From Phallusia fumigata (Eukaryota; Chordata; Ascidiacea; Phlebobranchia; Ascidiidae), in NCBI GenBank assembly GCA_008931825.1, contig QXVZ01023857.1:1-26629 (forward strand): 26,629 bases of DNA, written 5' to 3'. The position numbers and the translations under genes were made by a program. Of this stretch, positions 13,101 through 20,969 are shown in pieces. Each line of letters begins with the position of its first letter. The stretch's first letter is position 1. The notes beneath the pieces are model-generated. The model saw only the letters and a program-made list of their open reading frames with translations, was not told the origin of the DNA and searched no databases.

Positions 13101-13400
13101 AAGTAAACGGGTAACATCAATAGGGCTAATCAATCTACACTCCAACAAACCAGTGGTAACTGTTAATAATTAACAACATCGCCCAAGAGCTTCATACTGG
13201 CTTAAACTTAGTCGAAGTTTTCTCTGGGTGAAACAACTTACGTAAATATCGTTGTTTTGGTATCTCGTGTTCAGATTACAGAGGATCGATGCTTGGTTCA
13301 GTTCGGTCATCTTCGCCATGTCTGGTACTCCCTCCAGCAATAATCCGTTCATCGGCTTGACCTCTGAACCCGTGACCTCCGACACCCATTTTCGGTGTTC
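1004..13400 (-). CDS. MYO10: Unconventional myosin, MYO10-like motor domain (partial gene, 11 exons seen)
   Basis: Gene-level entry. Exons, in transcription order: 13400-13242, 9358-9272, 8872-8697, 8303-8290, 8005-7921, 7466-7363, 5617-5488, 3642-3524, 2304-2158, 1606-1506, 1163-1004. The product is an actin-based motor ATPase. The sequence shows the P-loop GESGAGKT, switch [10 protein letters not shown], switch II DIFGFE and the relay region [17 protein letters not shown]. Segments such as [23 protein letters not shown] and LINEESRFP agree best with myosin X as I remember it, better than with VIIA or XV. Myosin X carries PH, MyTH4 and FERM tail domains and acts in filopodia; the tail is outside this window, so the subfamily call rests on the motor alone. 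Splice phases match at every junction from 9358 to 1004. Missing are the start codon exon, a stretch of about 60 residues between 13242 and 9358, and everything after residue HNQHA. Another MyTH4-FERM myosin is the main alternative. Confidence 0.85.
1506..1606 (-). CDS. MYO10: Myosin exon: relay helix
   Basis: The 101 nt encode [20 protein letters not shown] and then [13 protein letters not shown] plus two bases of the next codon (lysine). This is the relay helix, among the most conserved parts of the motor. The acceptor is gttttgcag and the donor gtaagt. Confidence 0.94.
1961..2068 (-). repeat. tRNA-derived SINE copy (degenerate)
   Basis: On the minus strand it reads CCAAGATGGTTAGCGC, then GGGTTCTAATCC (Pol III B box), then GTCTCGGTC and a tail with GAGCAAGAAACTTAAG. 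It matches the copy at 7021-7114. The A-box side carries a small internal duplication (gcgctaaccatc twice). It lies in a myosin intron, in the same orientation as the gene. Confidence 0.75.
2158..2304 (-). CDS. MYO10: Myosin exon: switch II
   Basis: Exactly 49 codons, phase 0 at both ends, from [13 protein letters not shown] to [13 protein letters not shown]. The switch II / relay start DIFGFE is intact. [11 protein letters not shown] and the length of the loop before [10 protein letters not shown] fit myosin X better than myosin VII, which has a longer loop here. The acceptor is tgattggcag and the donor gtaagt. Confidence 0.94.
2909..2960 (+). ncRNA. Decayed hammerhead-ribozyme-like motif
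   Basis: Read 5' to 3': stem I strand AGCTGCA (2909-2915), core CTAATAA, stem II GACC-loop-GGTC (2923-2935), GAAAC (2936-2940), a short stem III AGTG/CACT (2941-2950), a cleavage-site-like ATC (2951-2953), and stem I strand TGCAGCT (2954-2960). All three stems pair in the right order for a type I hammerhead. Two core bases differ from the consensus CUGAUGA (G5 and G8 are A), and the base expected as G before UC is A. An inactive relic of a mobile-element ribozyme is the likely reading; chance is possible. Confidence 0.45.
3524..3642 (-). CDS. MYO10: Myosin exon: [13 protein letters not shown] segment
   Basis: The 119 nt (two bases plus 39 codons) read [20 protein letters not shown] and continue with [18 protein letters not shown]. 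This is the usual helix pair followed by the R-T-.-RGE-I-.P loop of myosin motors. The acceptor is aattttcag and the donor gtaagg. Confidence 0.92.
4024..4145. repeat. Interspersed repeat, copy 1
   Basis: It shares with 5691-5810 the blocks gacacagt(t/c)aactgcata, agcgtgcccg.aacccgctttg, ccagctacacca and gcacacaatccac. The family is unknown. Confidence 0.7.
5441..5456. repeat. (AT)n microsatellite
   Basis: A short run of AT dinucleotides, inside the intron next to the exon at 5488-5617. Confidence 0.8.
5488..5617 (-). CDS. MYO10: Myosin exon: AGILQLGN segment
   Basis: The 130 nt (43 codons plus one base) start [11 protein letters not shown] and include the conserved motor segment [14 protein letters not shown], followed by [12 protein letters not shown]. 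The GGAQV stretch is shared with myosin X. The acceptor is ttgtgcag and the donor gtaagc. Confidence 0.92.
5691..5810. repeat. Interspersed repeat, copy 2
   Basis: Same orientation and block order as 4024-4145, with several small indels. It lies just upstream of the myosin exon at 5488-5617, in the intron. Confidence 0.7.
6508..6625 (+). repeat. Fold-back repeat family, copy A (one arm)
   Basis: It contains ACTGATGAGGACAACAGCGA, GGCGAAACGTTTGCAGTAAA, TGCATTCACTACATACAAGT and the tail TCTCTGGCAGTTATG. The same series occurs at about 15175-15290 and 21105-21200. The opposite arm is not recognisable here. Confidence 0.65.
7021..7114 (-). repeat. tRNA-derived SINE copy (best preserved)
   Basis: The minus strand reads ACCAAGATGGCCGAGTGGTT then AGCGCG, a good Pol III A box (TGGCCGAGTGG), followed 30-35 nt later by GGGTTCTAATCC, a B box. 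A non-tRNA body with TGTGTTTCCTGAGCAAGAAA follows. This layout is typical of tRNA-derived SINEs of marine animals. It is not a functional tRNA: no complete cloverleaf is evident. Confidence 0.8.
7363..7466 (-). CDS. MYO10: Myosin exon: YHYLNQSG segment
   Basis: The 104 nt (two bases plus 34 codons) read [20 protein letters not shown] and on to KDWEHFE. The YLNQSGC motif is typical of myosin X-type motors. The acceptor is aactttcag and the donor gtaggt. A TGACGTCA palindrome lies inside this exon at 7383-7390. Confidence 0.93.
7806..7875 (-). repeat. Third, decayed tRNA-derived SINE fragment
   Basis: The minus strand has GTGGCGCTCGTTCGCAAG, then GTGGGATCAAATCCCATC (B-box-like T arm), then a GACACTGCTCGTGTT body resembling the two other copies. 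It lies beside the myosin exon at 7921-8005. Confidence 0.5.
7921..8005 (-). CDS. MYO10: Myosin exon: [13 protein letters not shown] segment
   Basis: The 85 nt encode [20 protein letters not shown] then RGLSPDEK plus one base. The conserved myosin segment with GERN.HIFY follows switch I by about 30 residues, as expected. The acceptor is tattctttgcag. The donor gttcga is unusual, but the phase-1 join G+AA (glutamate) into the next exon keeps the frame. Confidence 0.92.
8290..8303 (-). CDS. MYO10: Myosin micro-exon (14 nt) encoding the end of YLLEK
   Basis: The sequence between acceptor caacacag and donor gttagt is ACCTTCTAGAAAAG. With the T left by the previous exon it gives YLLEK, which myosins have exactly at this place (before RV-RQ-PGERN-H-FY). 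Phases match on both sides. An exon this short is easily missed by gene predictors. Confidence 0.85.
8697..8872 (-). CDS. MYO10: Myosin exon: switch I
   Basis: The 176 nt encode 58 full codons from [11 protein letters not shown] to IKGARITD. The switch I motif NNNSSRFGK is intact, preceded by GNAKTVY. The usual LEAFGNAKT motif reads LEALGNAKT here, a phenylalanine-to-leucine change. The acceptor is tttcccag. The donor is the weak gtatcc, leaving one base (T) to be completed as tyrosine by the 14-nt exon. Confidence 0.93.
9272..9358 (-). CDS. MYO10: Myosin exon: P-loop
   Basis: The exon has 87 nt: one base completing a split codon, 28 codons, and two bases of the next codon. It reads [20 protein letters not shown], so the nucleotide-binding P-loop is intact. 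The acceptor is cattcag and the donor gtaagt. The split codon GA+A joins correctly to the next exon at 8872. Confidence 0.93.
9575..9640. repeat. Short repeat pair, copy 1
   Basis: It shares ttttttctgttggcaaagca and ctgcct with 9787-9835. It lies about 0.2 kb upstream of the myosin P-loop exon, in the intron. Confidence 0.6.
9787..9835. repeat. Short repeat pair, copy 2
   Basis: Same orientation as 9575-9640, with the identical core ctgttggcaaagcatgta. Confidence 0.6.
10140..10240. repeat. Interspersed repeat with (AAT)n, copy 1
   Basis: It shares ccaacggaactgc, gaggtaggtagctc and cccgag.ataaa with 13975-14075. It is preceded by an (AAT)n run. Similarity is partial. Confidence 0.5.
10771..10973. 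repeat. Fold-back element with inverted arms of about 80 bp
   Basis: The left arm 10771-10853 and right arm 10895-10973 are inverse copies with few mismatches. Both contain ccgacgtttcga, cctattcaggtcgtct and agggtaaataacacttaa. The loop is about 41 bases. No target-site duplication was recognised. This is a MITE-like element in the myosin intron. Confidence 0.85.
11472..11716. mobile_element. Decayed hAT-like non-autonomous element
   Basis: The left end cagcggttataatctttttc with gtacccc, and the inverse of the right end (aggggtcttaaccaggggta), look like hAT terminal repeats of the CAG(C/G)GGTTCTTAA type. The element is about 245 bp with no coding capacity. The flanking 8-mers do not match well, so the boundaries are uncertain. 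Confidence 0.4.
12150..12431. other. Assembly gap (282 N)
   Basis: A run of N of unknown true length. Any open frame drawn across it is meaningless. The flanks (agggcgtcgaag on the left, ctttacgccct on the right) look inversely related, suggesting a repeat inside. Confidence 0.99.
13242..13400 (-). CDS. MYO10: Myosin exon: N-terminal region before the motor core
   Basis: An acceptor (cttcttgtag) precedes base 13400 and a donor (gtaagt) follows base 13242. The 159 nt give 53 codons in phase 0, starting [11 protein letters not shown] and ending RYQNNDIY. The stretch [20 protein letters not shown] corresponds to the conserved myosin segment in which the motor core begins (valine-aspartate-aspartate-methionine plus the leucine-rich helix in relatives). 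The next residues in relatives are the conserved threonine-tyrosine-isoleucine-glycine stretch; no matching exon was found before the P-loop exon. The preceding exon with the start codon was not identified. Confidence 0.85.
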
Positions 13401-13974
13401 CTACAAGAAGCGGAGAACTTTAGTTGCACAATTCACGGCTTTAAAGAGTCTCCGTGAAAAGTTATAAGCAATTGATTGTGATTAAACATTTTTGACTTTT
13501 CGACAAAATCGCTGATGATAAAGACGAGTTTGGGGTACATTTTGAGGCAACTGTTTACAGAACTACGTAAGCAAAAGTTGGAATCATTTTTGGTTGTGTA
13601 AAATAAATTGCATTTTGCGAAAGTTTTGCTGCACCACAGTTGTGAGAAAAGATGAATAATCGATCAAAACGCTGGAATGAAACAAACAGAGGAAGTGGCC
13701 GAAGTCCGGCCATTGACATTTTTCGTCGCGCTATTGTTTTGCCGGTATTGGGAGAAATTCAAGTTACAATGCCGCAGTAAATACGAAGCGACTATTCATT
13801 TAATCATTGTCGGCCGAGGTCACAAAACCGCTATTCCATCTGTATAGGATGTTATGTGCCGCACCTTGAGATCAACATATAATAACATTTAACTAATATT
13901 CACATGATAGTTTACAGGCAATATTTTAAATTGAAGTCACCAACATAAAAAACTCAAAAAAATCAAATAAACAA

Positions 13975-14075
13975 TAAAAAATGATCAAACGGAACTGCAA
14001 TGAGGCAGATAGCTCTCATTATGAGCATAATGCATACAAGCGTTGTTCCGCCCACCGAGGATAAAAATAAACCTG
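13975..14075. repeat. Interspersed repeat, copy 2
   Basis: Diverged copy of 10140-10240, in the same orientation (aaacggaactgcaatgaggc, agatagctc, accgaggataaa). Confidence 0.5.
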
Positions 14076-15057
14076 ATACACTTGGGCGACGTTTTGTTAC
14101 AATCTAATCCACAGGTTTATAGAGTTGTGCGCTTACTTCCGAAATTTCAAACTTCCAAAAGTGGTGCTAGATTTGCATGCACTGGATTGCTGCATACAGG
14201 TTACGTTTCCTCGAAGCTAGCGCAGGGTTAGATTTTCAGAAGCATTGTGGCTGTTTAAATGTTAAATTTTTATGTGTTCCAGTAAAAATGCCTTGTTGCG
14301 CCCTGGTAAGCTTTCCAGGTATTTGTATGTTGCGACCTTTACCACAAAGATTGAAAAAATGTCATATGTTGCCTGGTCATTGAACGATTTTTGCGGTAAG
14401 CATCCCAATAGAGCAAAGTGTTATACGGCAAATCCGCATATTTAGGAAGAAAAATTACACCTTATTAATGAAAGTTCAAGTCCTAATTCTCGTCAAGAGA
14501 AAATTGAAAAAGGCTGAAACGATTTTAATTGGAACATATCTTAAAGTTTGAAGAAGTTTGATATCAGACATGTCCTAGCACTATTTTCATGCTAAAACCG
14601 ACAAAATACAAAAAACTTTTTCTCCTCAACACCAATGCGGCAATTTCCTTGTGGTTTCATGAGTAACTGGACTGCCATTAGTCAGCCCACAACCATTTGC
14701 AACCGTCGGCCTATATAAATTACCTATTATGAGGAAGAGAAAGTGGTTAAAATAAAAGCCAGGAGCATGGCGATCCAACGGCGGACAAACAATGGAATTT
14801 GCAAAGCGTAAAAGAAAACTCTTGAAGCGAGGGGTGATATTTGGAACATTTAAACTTTACCTGGTATAGTTTAAATACCGTATCCAATGGACAACCCACG
14901 TAGTAAAAGTATATCAAGGTCAGTTTTTATAAAAAGCAAGGATTCGTTGCAATTATATTGACCAAACAATGTTCTGGTGGTAGATTACTTCCTGCCTTCT
15001 ATGTTGCGCTTATTTACATTTTTGGTGTAAGTTATGGTATGTTACACAAAACATAAC

Positions 15058-15290
15058 TACCTGAGAACTTGTGTATAGTGAATACATTTTATTGCAAACA
15101 CTTCGACAATCGACAATTCATATTTACCTCACTTGTGTAAAGAACGCACGATTTTAAGCTCCTTGTCATTATGAACTGATGATGACAATAGCAATTGCCA
15201 AAACGTTTGCAATAAAATGTATTCACTGTAATCAAGTTCTCTGGCAGTTATGTTTTTAATTAAGCTACTCTTTAAGCCAGTGTCAAGTTA
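15058..15290. repeat. Fold-back repeat family, copy B (both ends)
   Basis: The left end (gagaacttgtgtatagtgaa, tacattttattgcaaac) is the inverse of the right end (gtttgcaataaaatgtattc, actg, caagttctc). The middle is about 80 bases. It looks like a non-coding fold-back or MITE-type element. Confidence 0.65.
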
Positions 15291-15504
15291 TGGTATGCTT
15301 ATAATAAATCAACATTCCCACTATTCAGATTTTGGTTGGACGAATTTCATTTCTATTCTCTCTTGTTGAGGGGTTAAATGAAGAATGATATAATTATTTT
15401 TAGTAGTCCCAGCACGTATAGAAAGGTGATATCCTGAATACTACAGTGCTGGCCGATACGGGTAATAATGTTTTCAAGTCCAAATTTAACACCTAGAAAG
15501 GCGN

Positions 15505-15790
15505 CCAAGAAGTTGTTTACATTATCCGCGCCCTTCTACACAAAAACAACAAACATGATTCTAAATAATAAGAGAACGAATTACAATTTATGGCAATCAG
15601 CTATCTTACGTGTGTTATTCTGATGACAAGTAAATCATCTTTATCAGACCAAGTAGTGACATGGAAATTTGTGTACTGTAAATATACGACATTTCCCCTA
15701 TTTGTGACGTCAGGCAATCCAGGAAAAGCAAACTGTCACAGACTGGGAACGTTTTTCTGAAAATCAACTGAACAGAAAGACTTGTATTAT
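15505..15790. repeat. Inserted 286-bp block, apparently identical to 16427-16712
   Basis: The block is bounded by single N at 15504 and 15791. Its sequence reads the same as 16427-16712 from ccaagaagttg to cttgtattat. It is most likely a redundant contig placed by the scaffolder. Confidence 0.9.
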
Positions 15791-16426
15791 NGAACACATT
15801 GAGAGGCCCGGTAGTCTGCGTTGGCTGTATTATTTGTTGGTATTTTTACAACCTCTCCTTACCCTAAACACACACATGCAACATTAACTCATTTTTTGGC
15901 TTCGCTGTGACTAAACAAATGATGCTGCGCAAGACTAAACAAAACCGCCAAACAGCCAAGTTCTGATGTGAAGGCAAACTGGTGATGCAGCGCTAAAGGA
16001 AGTCTACCTACGGCCAACAGGAAAGTTTTTCTGACAAGACCCGAGCCAAGCGGCGCAAGCGACAACACAGACCAACGAAAACAGAGAACAGCACTGACAG
16101 CGGTCTGGGCAGGAAATTAGATCATCTTGCTGCACGAAGCCAACATCACAGCACCTATTGAGCATCACAGTGCTATTACGTTTCTGCTTGTTACGCATTT
16201 TTAACCTAAACAGCTTTAATAAAAAAACACTCTTCGTGGTTGAACCAGCAACCGGAACGCTCAAGCTCAGATTCATAAACATCAATAGGCCTTATGACGC
16301 ACAAACGCAAGTTTTTGAATTCGAACAAGCCTTTAAAACATTACAACTACTGTAATGTTTTGGGCTTCCTCCTCGTTTACAAACGCCACTTTGCTTTCTA
16401 GAGATCCAAATTTACTTTTTCCAAGA

Positions 16427-16712
16427 CCAAGAAGTTGTTTACATTATCCGCGCCCTTCTACACAAAAACAACAAACATGATTCTAAATAATAAGAGAACG
16501 AATTACAATTTATGGCAATCAGCTATCTTACGTGTGTTATTCTGATGACAAGTAAATCATCTTTATCAGACCAAGTAGTGACATGGAAATTTGTGTACTG
16601 TAAATATACGACATTTCCCCTATTTGTGACGTCAGGCAATCCAGGAAAAGCAAACTGTCACAGACTGGGAACGTTTTTCTGAAAATCAACTGAACAGAAA
16701 GACTTGTATTAT
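16427..16712. repeat. Original of the 286-bp duplicated block
   Basis: The continuous copy of the sequence repeated at 15505-15790. Its flanks run on without N. Confidence 0.9.
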
Positions 16713-17266
16713 TCATTTGACTTAAACTACCCAGTTGTTGAAATCTAATCTCACAATCAGTCAGAACTTGAATTGTACAAACTCTACATATGATTTAGTG
16801 CATAAATACAAAGACGGTTTTGAAATGATACAGCTGCGTCTAGGCGTCAATATTTATATCCCACGGGTTTATACACTAACGTCGTCTATTGTTCTGTGAA
16901 GTGAAAAACCAGTTTCGTTTTTACACAACACATTTCATCTGTACTAATCCACAGTCAGCTTTGGCATGTAAAATGCCTGACACACTCGTCCAGCAGCGTG
17001 GTAACTGTTTCTAGTGCACTACACGTGCCCTAAGTCATTCAGCTAATGAGTCCGGTTGCGTCGAAGGCACGAAGCTTCCATTCCACGCGCACAATTCAGG
17101 AAACTGATCATTCAAATATTGAACACTGGTAGGGTCTGACTCTTGCGACAACAATGCCTGAAAACGCAACTGAATTTTTTTGAAGAACCCATCACGTAAT
17201 TAAATTTAAAGGCACAAAAAACTATGCACACTTTTCCGCTCGCCTAATGTAAGGTATTTCGTTTCC

Positions 17267-17728
17267 ATTTGGTACCAGAAGTTTTTGTTTAAACTTGTGG
17301 TTGATGTAGCCTCCATTTGTCACGTACCAATGTGCTAAGTTGGCGACACTGTCCTACTTTCAACGTTTACGGAAACGAATTTACATAACTTCAGCGATAC
17401 TGTTGCAAGCACTGGTGGCGTTTTAGGAAGCTGTTTCGCAATAGAGATCCCAGTCAAGCTTCCGTTGACGACACTGACGTGTATGCAGTCTTGAATATTT
17501 TAAATGTATTCTTGTGAATGAGGAAACACAAAACATGGATTTAACCAACAGCTTGATTGAAAAACAAATGCCTTTTAAGAATCGCTGATGTTATTATTTA
17601 CCATGTGCTATATTCGCAGCAATGTGAAGAGGTATTATTGGCGACAGACTCAACGTAAGAACTTAACTTACCAAACACTCTTTTTACTAGCAAACCACAT
17701 TGCTAATTAGCAAAAAAGGAAGGCAGTG
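17267..17728. repeat. Duplicated block, left copy
   Basis: It is followed by a single N (17729) and then a near-identical copy (17730-18190). Differences are scattered substitutions and 1-3 base indels, as between haplotypes. Confidence 0.9.
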
Positions 17729-17729
17729 N

Positions 17730-18190
17730 ATTTGGTACCAGAAGTTTTTGTTTAAACTTGTGGTTGATGTAGCCTCCATTTGTCACGTACCAATGTGCTA
17801 AGTTGGCGACACTGTCCTACTTTCAACGTTTACGGAAACGAATTTACATAACTTCAGCGATAATGTTGCATGCACTGGTGGCGTTTTAGGAAGCTGTTTC
17901 GCAACAGAGATCCCAGTCAAGCTTCCGTTGACGACACTGACGTGTATGCAGTCTTGAATATTTTAAATGTATTCTTGTGAAATGAGGAAACACAAAACAT
18001 GGATTTAAGCAATAGCTTGATGAAAACCAATGCTTTTTAAGAATCGCTGATGTTATTATATACCATGTGCTATATTCGCAGCAATGTGAAGAGGTATTAT
18101 TGGCGACAGACTCAACGTAAGAACTTAACTTACCAAACACTCTTTTTACTAGCAAACCACATTGCTAATTAGCAAAAAAGGAAGGCAGTG
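17730..18190. repeat. Duplicated block, right copy
   Basis: Near-copy of 17267-17728, from atttggtaccag to aaggcagtg. Confidence 0.9.
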
Positions 18191-18399
18191 TGTATCATTT
18201 ACATTTGCGTTCAAATATCATGTAATAGTTAACTACGTTTTTTTCCCAAACGAAACTTAGACAACAATTAATTTATCACTAGTATTGGTTGAACCATAAC
18301 CAGGGTTATGCAACAACTCGTTTTAAATGCTTCCTTTAACTGTCCCACTAATGTTCGCGCAATTATCTAATCAATCAACAGGTTAAGCGCTTTATTGTT

Positions 18400-18437
18400 T
18401 CTAGTGGCAAGAGTTAATAATAATAATCGCCACTAGA
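18400..18437. repeat. Small perfect inverted repeat
   Basis: TCTAGTGGC (18400-18408) and GCCACTAGA (18429-18437) are exact inverse copies of 9 bp around a 20-base AT-rich loop. No role is known. Confidence 0.7.
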
Positions 18438-19301
18438 CGACGCTACAGGCAGTTTATGGTTCGAAGGCTGGTTGCCTGGGTCGTTTTAGGCCTTTCGTTG
18501 GAAGATGGATGGGACCCGGGAAAGATATCTTTTGGCATCTTTTGGAGTGTATGAAGAGGCAAAATAAATAATGATAAAATTAGAAGTATATATAATTAAA
18601 CCACTATTGCCAAAGTGCATCCTAAAGAGGTATTGGACAGGACCTTTTCACCTTTACCAATCACTTCTGCCTTTATGGGACCTAAGGTTTTGTGGGGCAC
18701 AACTGCACCGTTCTGCTTTTATGCCCTAGCACCTAACCAGACCTGAACCGGCGTGGTTTGGTTTGCTTTCACTGTATACAAGTAAAACCACACATAGAAT
18801 TTTCCAGCATGGGCCGAGTAGGGGTAGATTTATTTACACAGTAGTTATTTATTAGTCGGTGGTTTAACTGTTAGAATGAAGGATTTTGTCCAAATAAAAG
18901 TTAACGACTCTGTTCGTTTCAAGTGTGCTTTCAACCTAGCTTCGTACAATGAACGGCAATTGTATGAGATTGTACAAAACTGGCCACGAAGTCTTCACGT
19001 TCTTTGTTCAATATGGACGCTTTTATAAAATCCCAGTGAAAAAATGAAACCAACATTACTGACTACTCAAAACGCGTTGTAAACCAAGTTTAAATGTGGT
19101 TATGGAAGTTATATAGGGGCTTAACTAACGTTACATGGCCAAAATCACTACAGAATACGGGACCAACATTTCGTAGCCATCCCACCAAGGCGTTGAGCAG
19201 TGACGTAGCAAACCAGTAAGTGCCTCGTTTACGTCTCGATTCGCGCAACTGCGAACGGTTTCCAAGTAACGTGCTGTAATTCACACTAATTCAATTTCTA
19301 G

Positions 19302-19320
19302 CTTGCGTGCGTGCGTGCGT
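19302..19320. repeat. (TGCG)n microsatellite
   Basis: A short run of the unit gcgt/tgcg, in otherwise unassigned sequence. Confidence 0.8.
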
Positions 19321-19440
19321 CAGTGGCACGTGACATTCCAAAGCGTCAAGTGCGTCAGGTGTGGTAAGGGCTGGTGTTTCACGTTCAGTTGCACAAGTAA
19401 TGGTCTGTGATAGTGTTGGTTTGACCTCAGAAGCCTGAGA

Positions 19441-19498
19441 AACACCAATTGAACACAGGCTATCACCCAGAAAACACCAATTGAACACAGGCTATCAT
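19441..19498. repeat. Tandem duplication, period 32
   Basis: aacaccaattgaacacaggc and tatca occur at 19441 and again at 19473. The period is not a multiple of three. Confidence 0.9.
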
Positions 19499-20111
19499 TG
19501 TTGGTCTTGTTTCTGCCAAATTTCCGTTGATCTCTTGAAAGTTTCTACATCCATTAAAGTCTGACTGTGGTGATGCGGTTTTGTAAACATGAGTTGCAGC
19601 GAGTCCGCAATGACCCATAAAGATTTGAAGGATGTTTACCGTGTTGACATCCAATCATACGTTTGATGTCACCAATCTTGCATGGGACAGCAGGCCTGTG
19701 ACGTGCCAAATGACGAAGTTCAGTCGTCGACACACATGACTGAACTCACACAATGTACACAAGTGATAGAATTTCTTTTGACCCCTTGCAGTCTGGCAAA
19801 ACCAGTTGGAGTTGCTCTCTCTTGGTGGTTTCTGAAATCTTATGTCAAGGTTGCTCTCCAAATAATTCATAAATACAAGTTTACATTTGATGCATTTCAC
19901 TAAATTTGACAAAATGCCTTCAGAAACTATAATAAAGCAAATATATCTTGCTGTAAACAAAATGTATTTGCCCAAACTGTCAATTGCTACCACGAACACA
20001 CCAGCATGCAGAAATACTATTGTTATCCAACTTCTGTATTATTGTGACAATCAACGCCAACTTAAAAAGCAATAATCACATGCACAATATCAGTTGCGCA
20101 GTACACAACCA

Positions 20112-20117
20112 TTTATT
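20112..20117 (-). terminator. Possible VAP polyadenylation signal
   Basis: AATAAA on the minus strand about 730 nt past the VAP stop. It is a candidate only; other AT-rich signals nearby are possible. Confidence 0.25.
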
Positions 20118-20846
20118 GCATATTGCTTGTCGCCAAATAACAATCATTTCATTTGAGGGCACTGGCTGCCTTCAGTGTTATTTCAATTCGAATTTGGGAA
20201 ATAAATATTGTGCATTAATACACAAACTGCATTTTCCAGACCTGTTTTTGCGTTGTGATGAGGAAATTTGTAAACAGGAAGGTACACTAACACACATATT
20301 ACAAGTACTGTATTTTCTTTTATCAGAAACACAAGAACAACTGAAATGTTGCAGTGGAATCTAAATCTGCTTGATATTCTGCAGACAAATTACCATCAAT
20401 GATACAATTTGTGTGCTGAAATTTGACAATTGTATCCACAAATGTTTCACTAAATTGCTCGAAAAGGCAAAAATATTGTACATAACACACAAAAAGGGGG
20501 TTGCCTTGGGTAGGAATTAGCACATCTCCCGTATAGCTCTGTTTTTACACATGGAAATATGTTAAAACGCATATGATATTGTGAGCAGCAATCTGCTGAG
20601 AAAGCAGAAAGGGTTTTTGGTTCGAGAAACAAAGATACCCACACCACACATAAAACAGCAAAATCCAAAACCTCTAATATATATATTTACCAAAAAACGT
20701 ATGGCCTGTTGTCGCTCCCAGGTACGACTGTGATAAAAAGACATAACAGCAACCCAAATATTTTACGTCTACAGAGTTAGGTACTGGGCTCACAAGAGAG
20801 TCGTTTGTGCGGTGGTCGTAAGCATCTGATTTGCTTGAGAAGGTCT

Positions 20847-20969
20847 TTAGAGCAGGATATACCCAAGGAGCACTCCCATCACAAAGGCAATGATAATGAA
20901 GAGTGTAAATTGACGCTTTTGCTGGGCCAGTGTGTCTGAGCCTCCAGATCTGTCAGGAGCCAACTTACT
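20847..20969 (-). CDS. VAP: VAP last exon: tail anchor
   Basis: After acceptor gacttgcag, 40 codons and a TAA run from [12 protein letters not shown] to the very C-terminal hydrophobic helix [20 protein letters not shown]. The helix with small-residue spacing (MG..LG) and its position at the C-terminal end match the VAP ER anchor. It is preceded by KRQ, as expected on the cytosolic side. The exon starts in phase 0. The link to the upstream exons is by family and strand, since the intervening exons are missing. Confidence 0.88.
   Translation of the reverse strand, partial: SKLAPDRSGGSDTLAQQKRQFTLFIIIAFVMGVLLGYILL

Larger units (their letters stand above)
9359..13241. other. Large myosin intron region with a missing exon and an assembly gap
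   Basis: Relatives have about 60 residues between the two flanking exons (YIGSILASVNPY up to the P-loop). No such exon was found by reading the minus strand. The 282-base gap at 12150-12431 is a likely hiding place. The rest holds fold-back and hAT-like repeats and (CAAA)n runs. Confidence 0.6.
13401..20846. other. Region between the first recognised myosin exon and the VAP 3' end; no gene supported
   Basis: It should contain the myosin start exon(s) and promoter and the VAP 3' UTR, but I could not identify them firmly. It holds repeats (13975, 15058), two duplicated blocks flanked by single N, and a short tandem duplication (19441-19498). Open frames here are short and match no family I know. 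Confidence 0.5.

Noticed and set aside
12829-13173. 114-codon plus-strand open frame next to the first myosin exon
   Set aside because: No recognisable domain, no splice context, low-complexity start. It lies in the intron of a well-supported minus-strand gene.
14859-14955. Possible extra myosin N-terminal exon ending at a gtaaag donor (minus strand)
   Set aside because: The frame has a stop codon before any usable AG acceptor, and the resemblance to the myosin N-terminal barrel is slight.
16004-16285. Cysteine-rich minus-strand frame of 93 codons
   Set aside because: The cysteines look suggestive (a CPDRCQCC stretch), but there is no signal peptide, homologue or exon boundary that I can support.
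19655-19999. 114-codon minus-strand frame and overlapping plus-strand frames
   Set aside because: They overlap on opposite strands, show no family resemblance, and probably lie in VAP 3' UTR or intergenic DNA.
20032-20364. Plus-strand open frame of about 110-126 codons near the VAP 3' end
   Set aside because: Composition looks like untranslated AT-rich DNA read in frame. No known motif.
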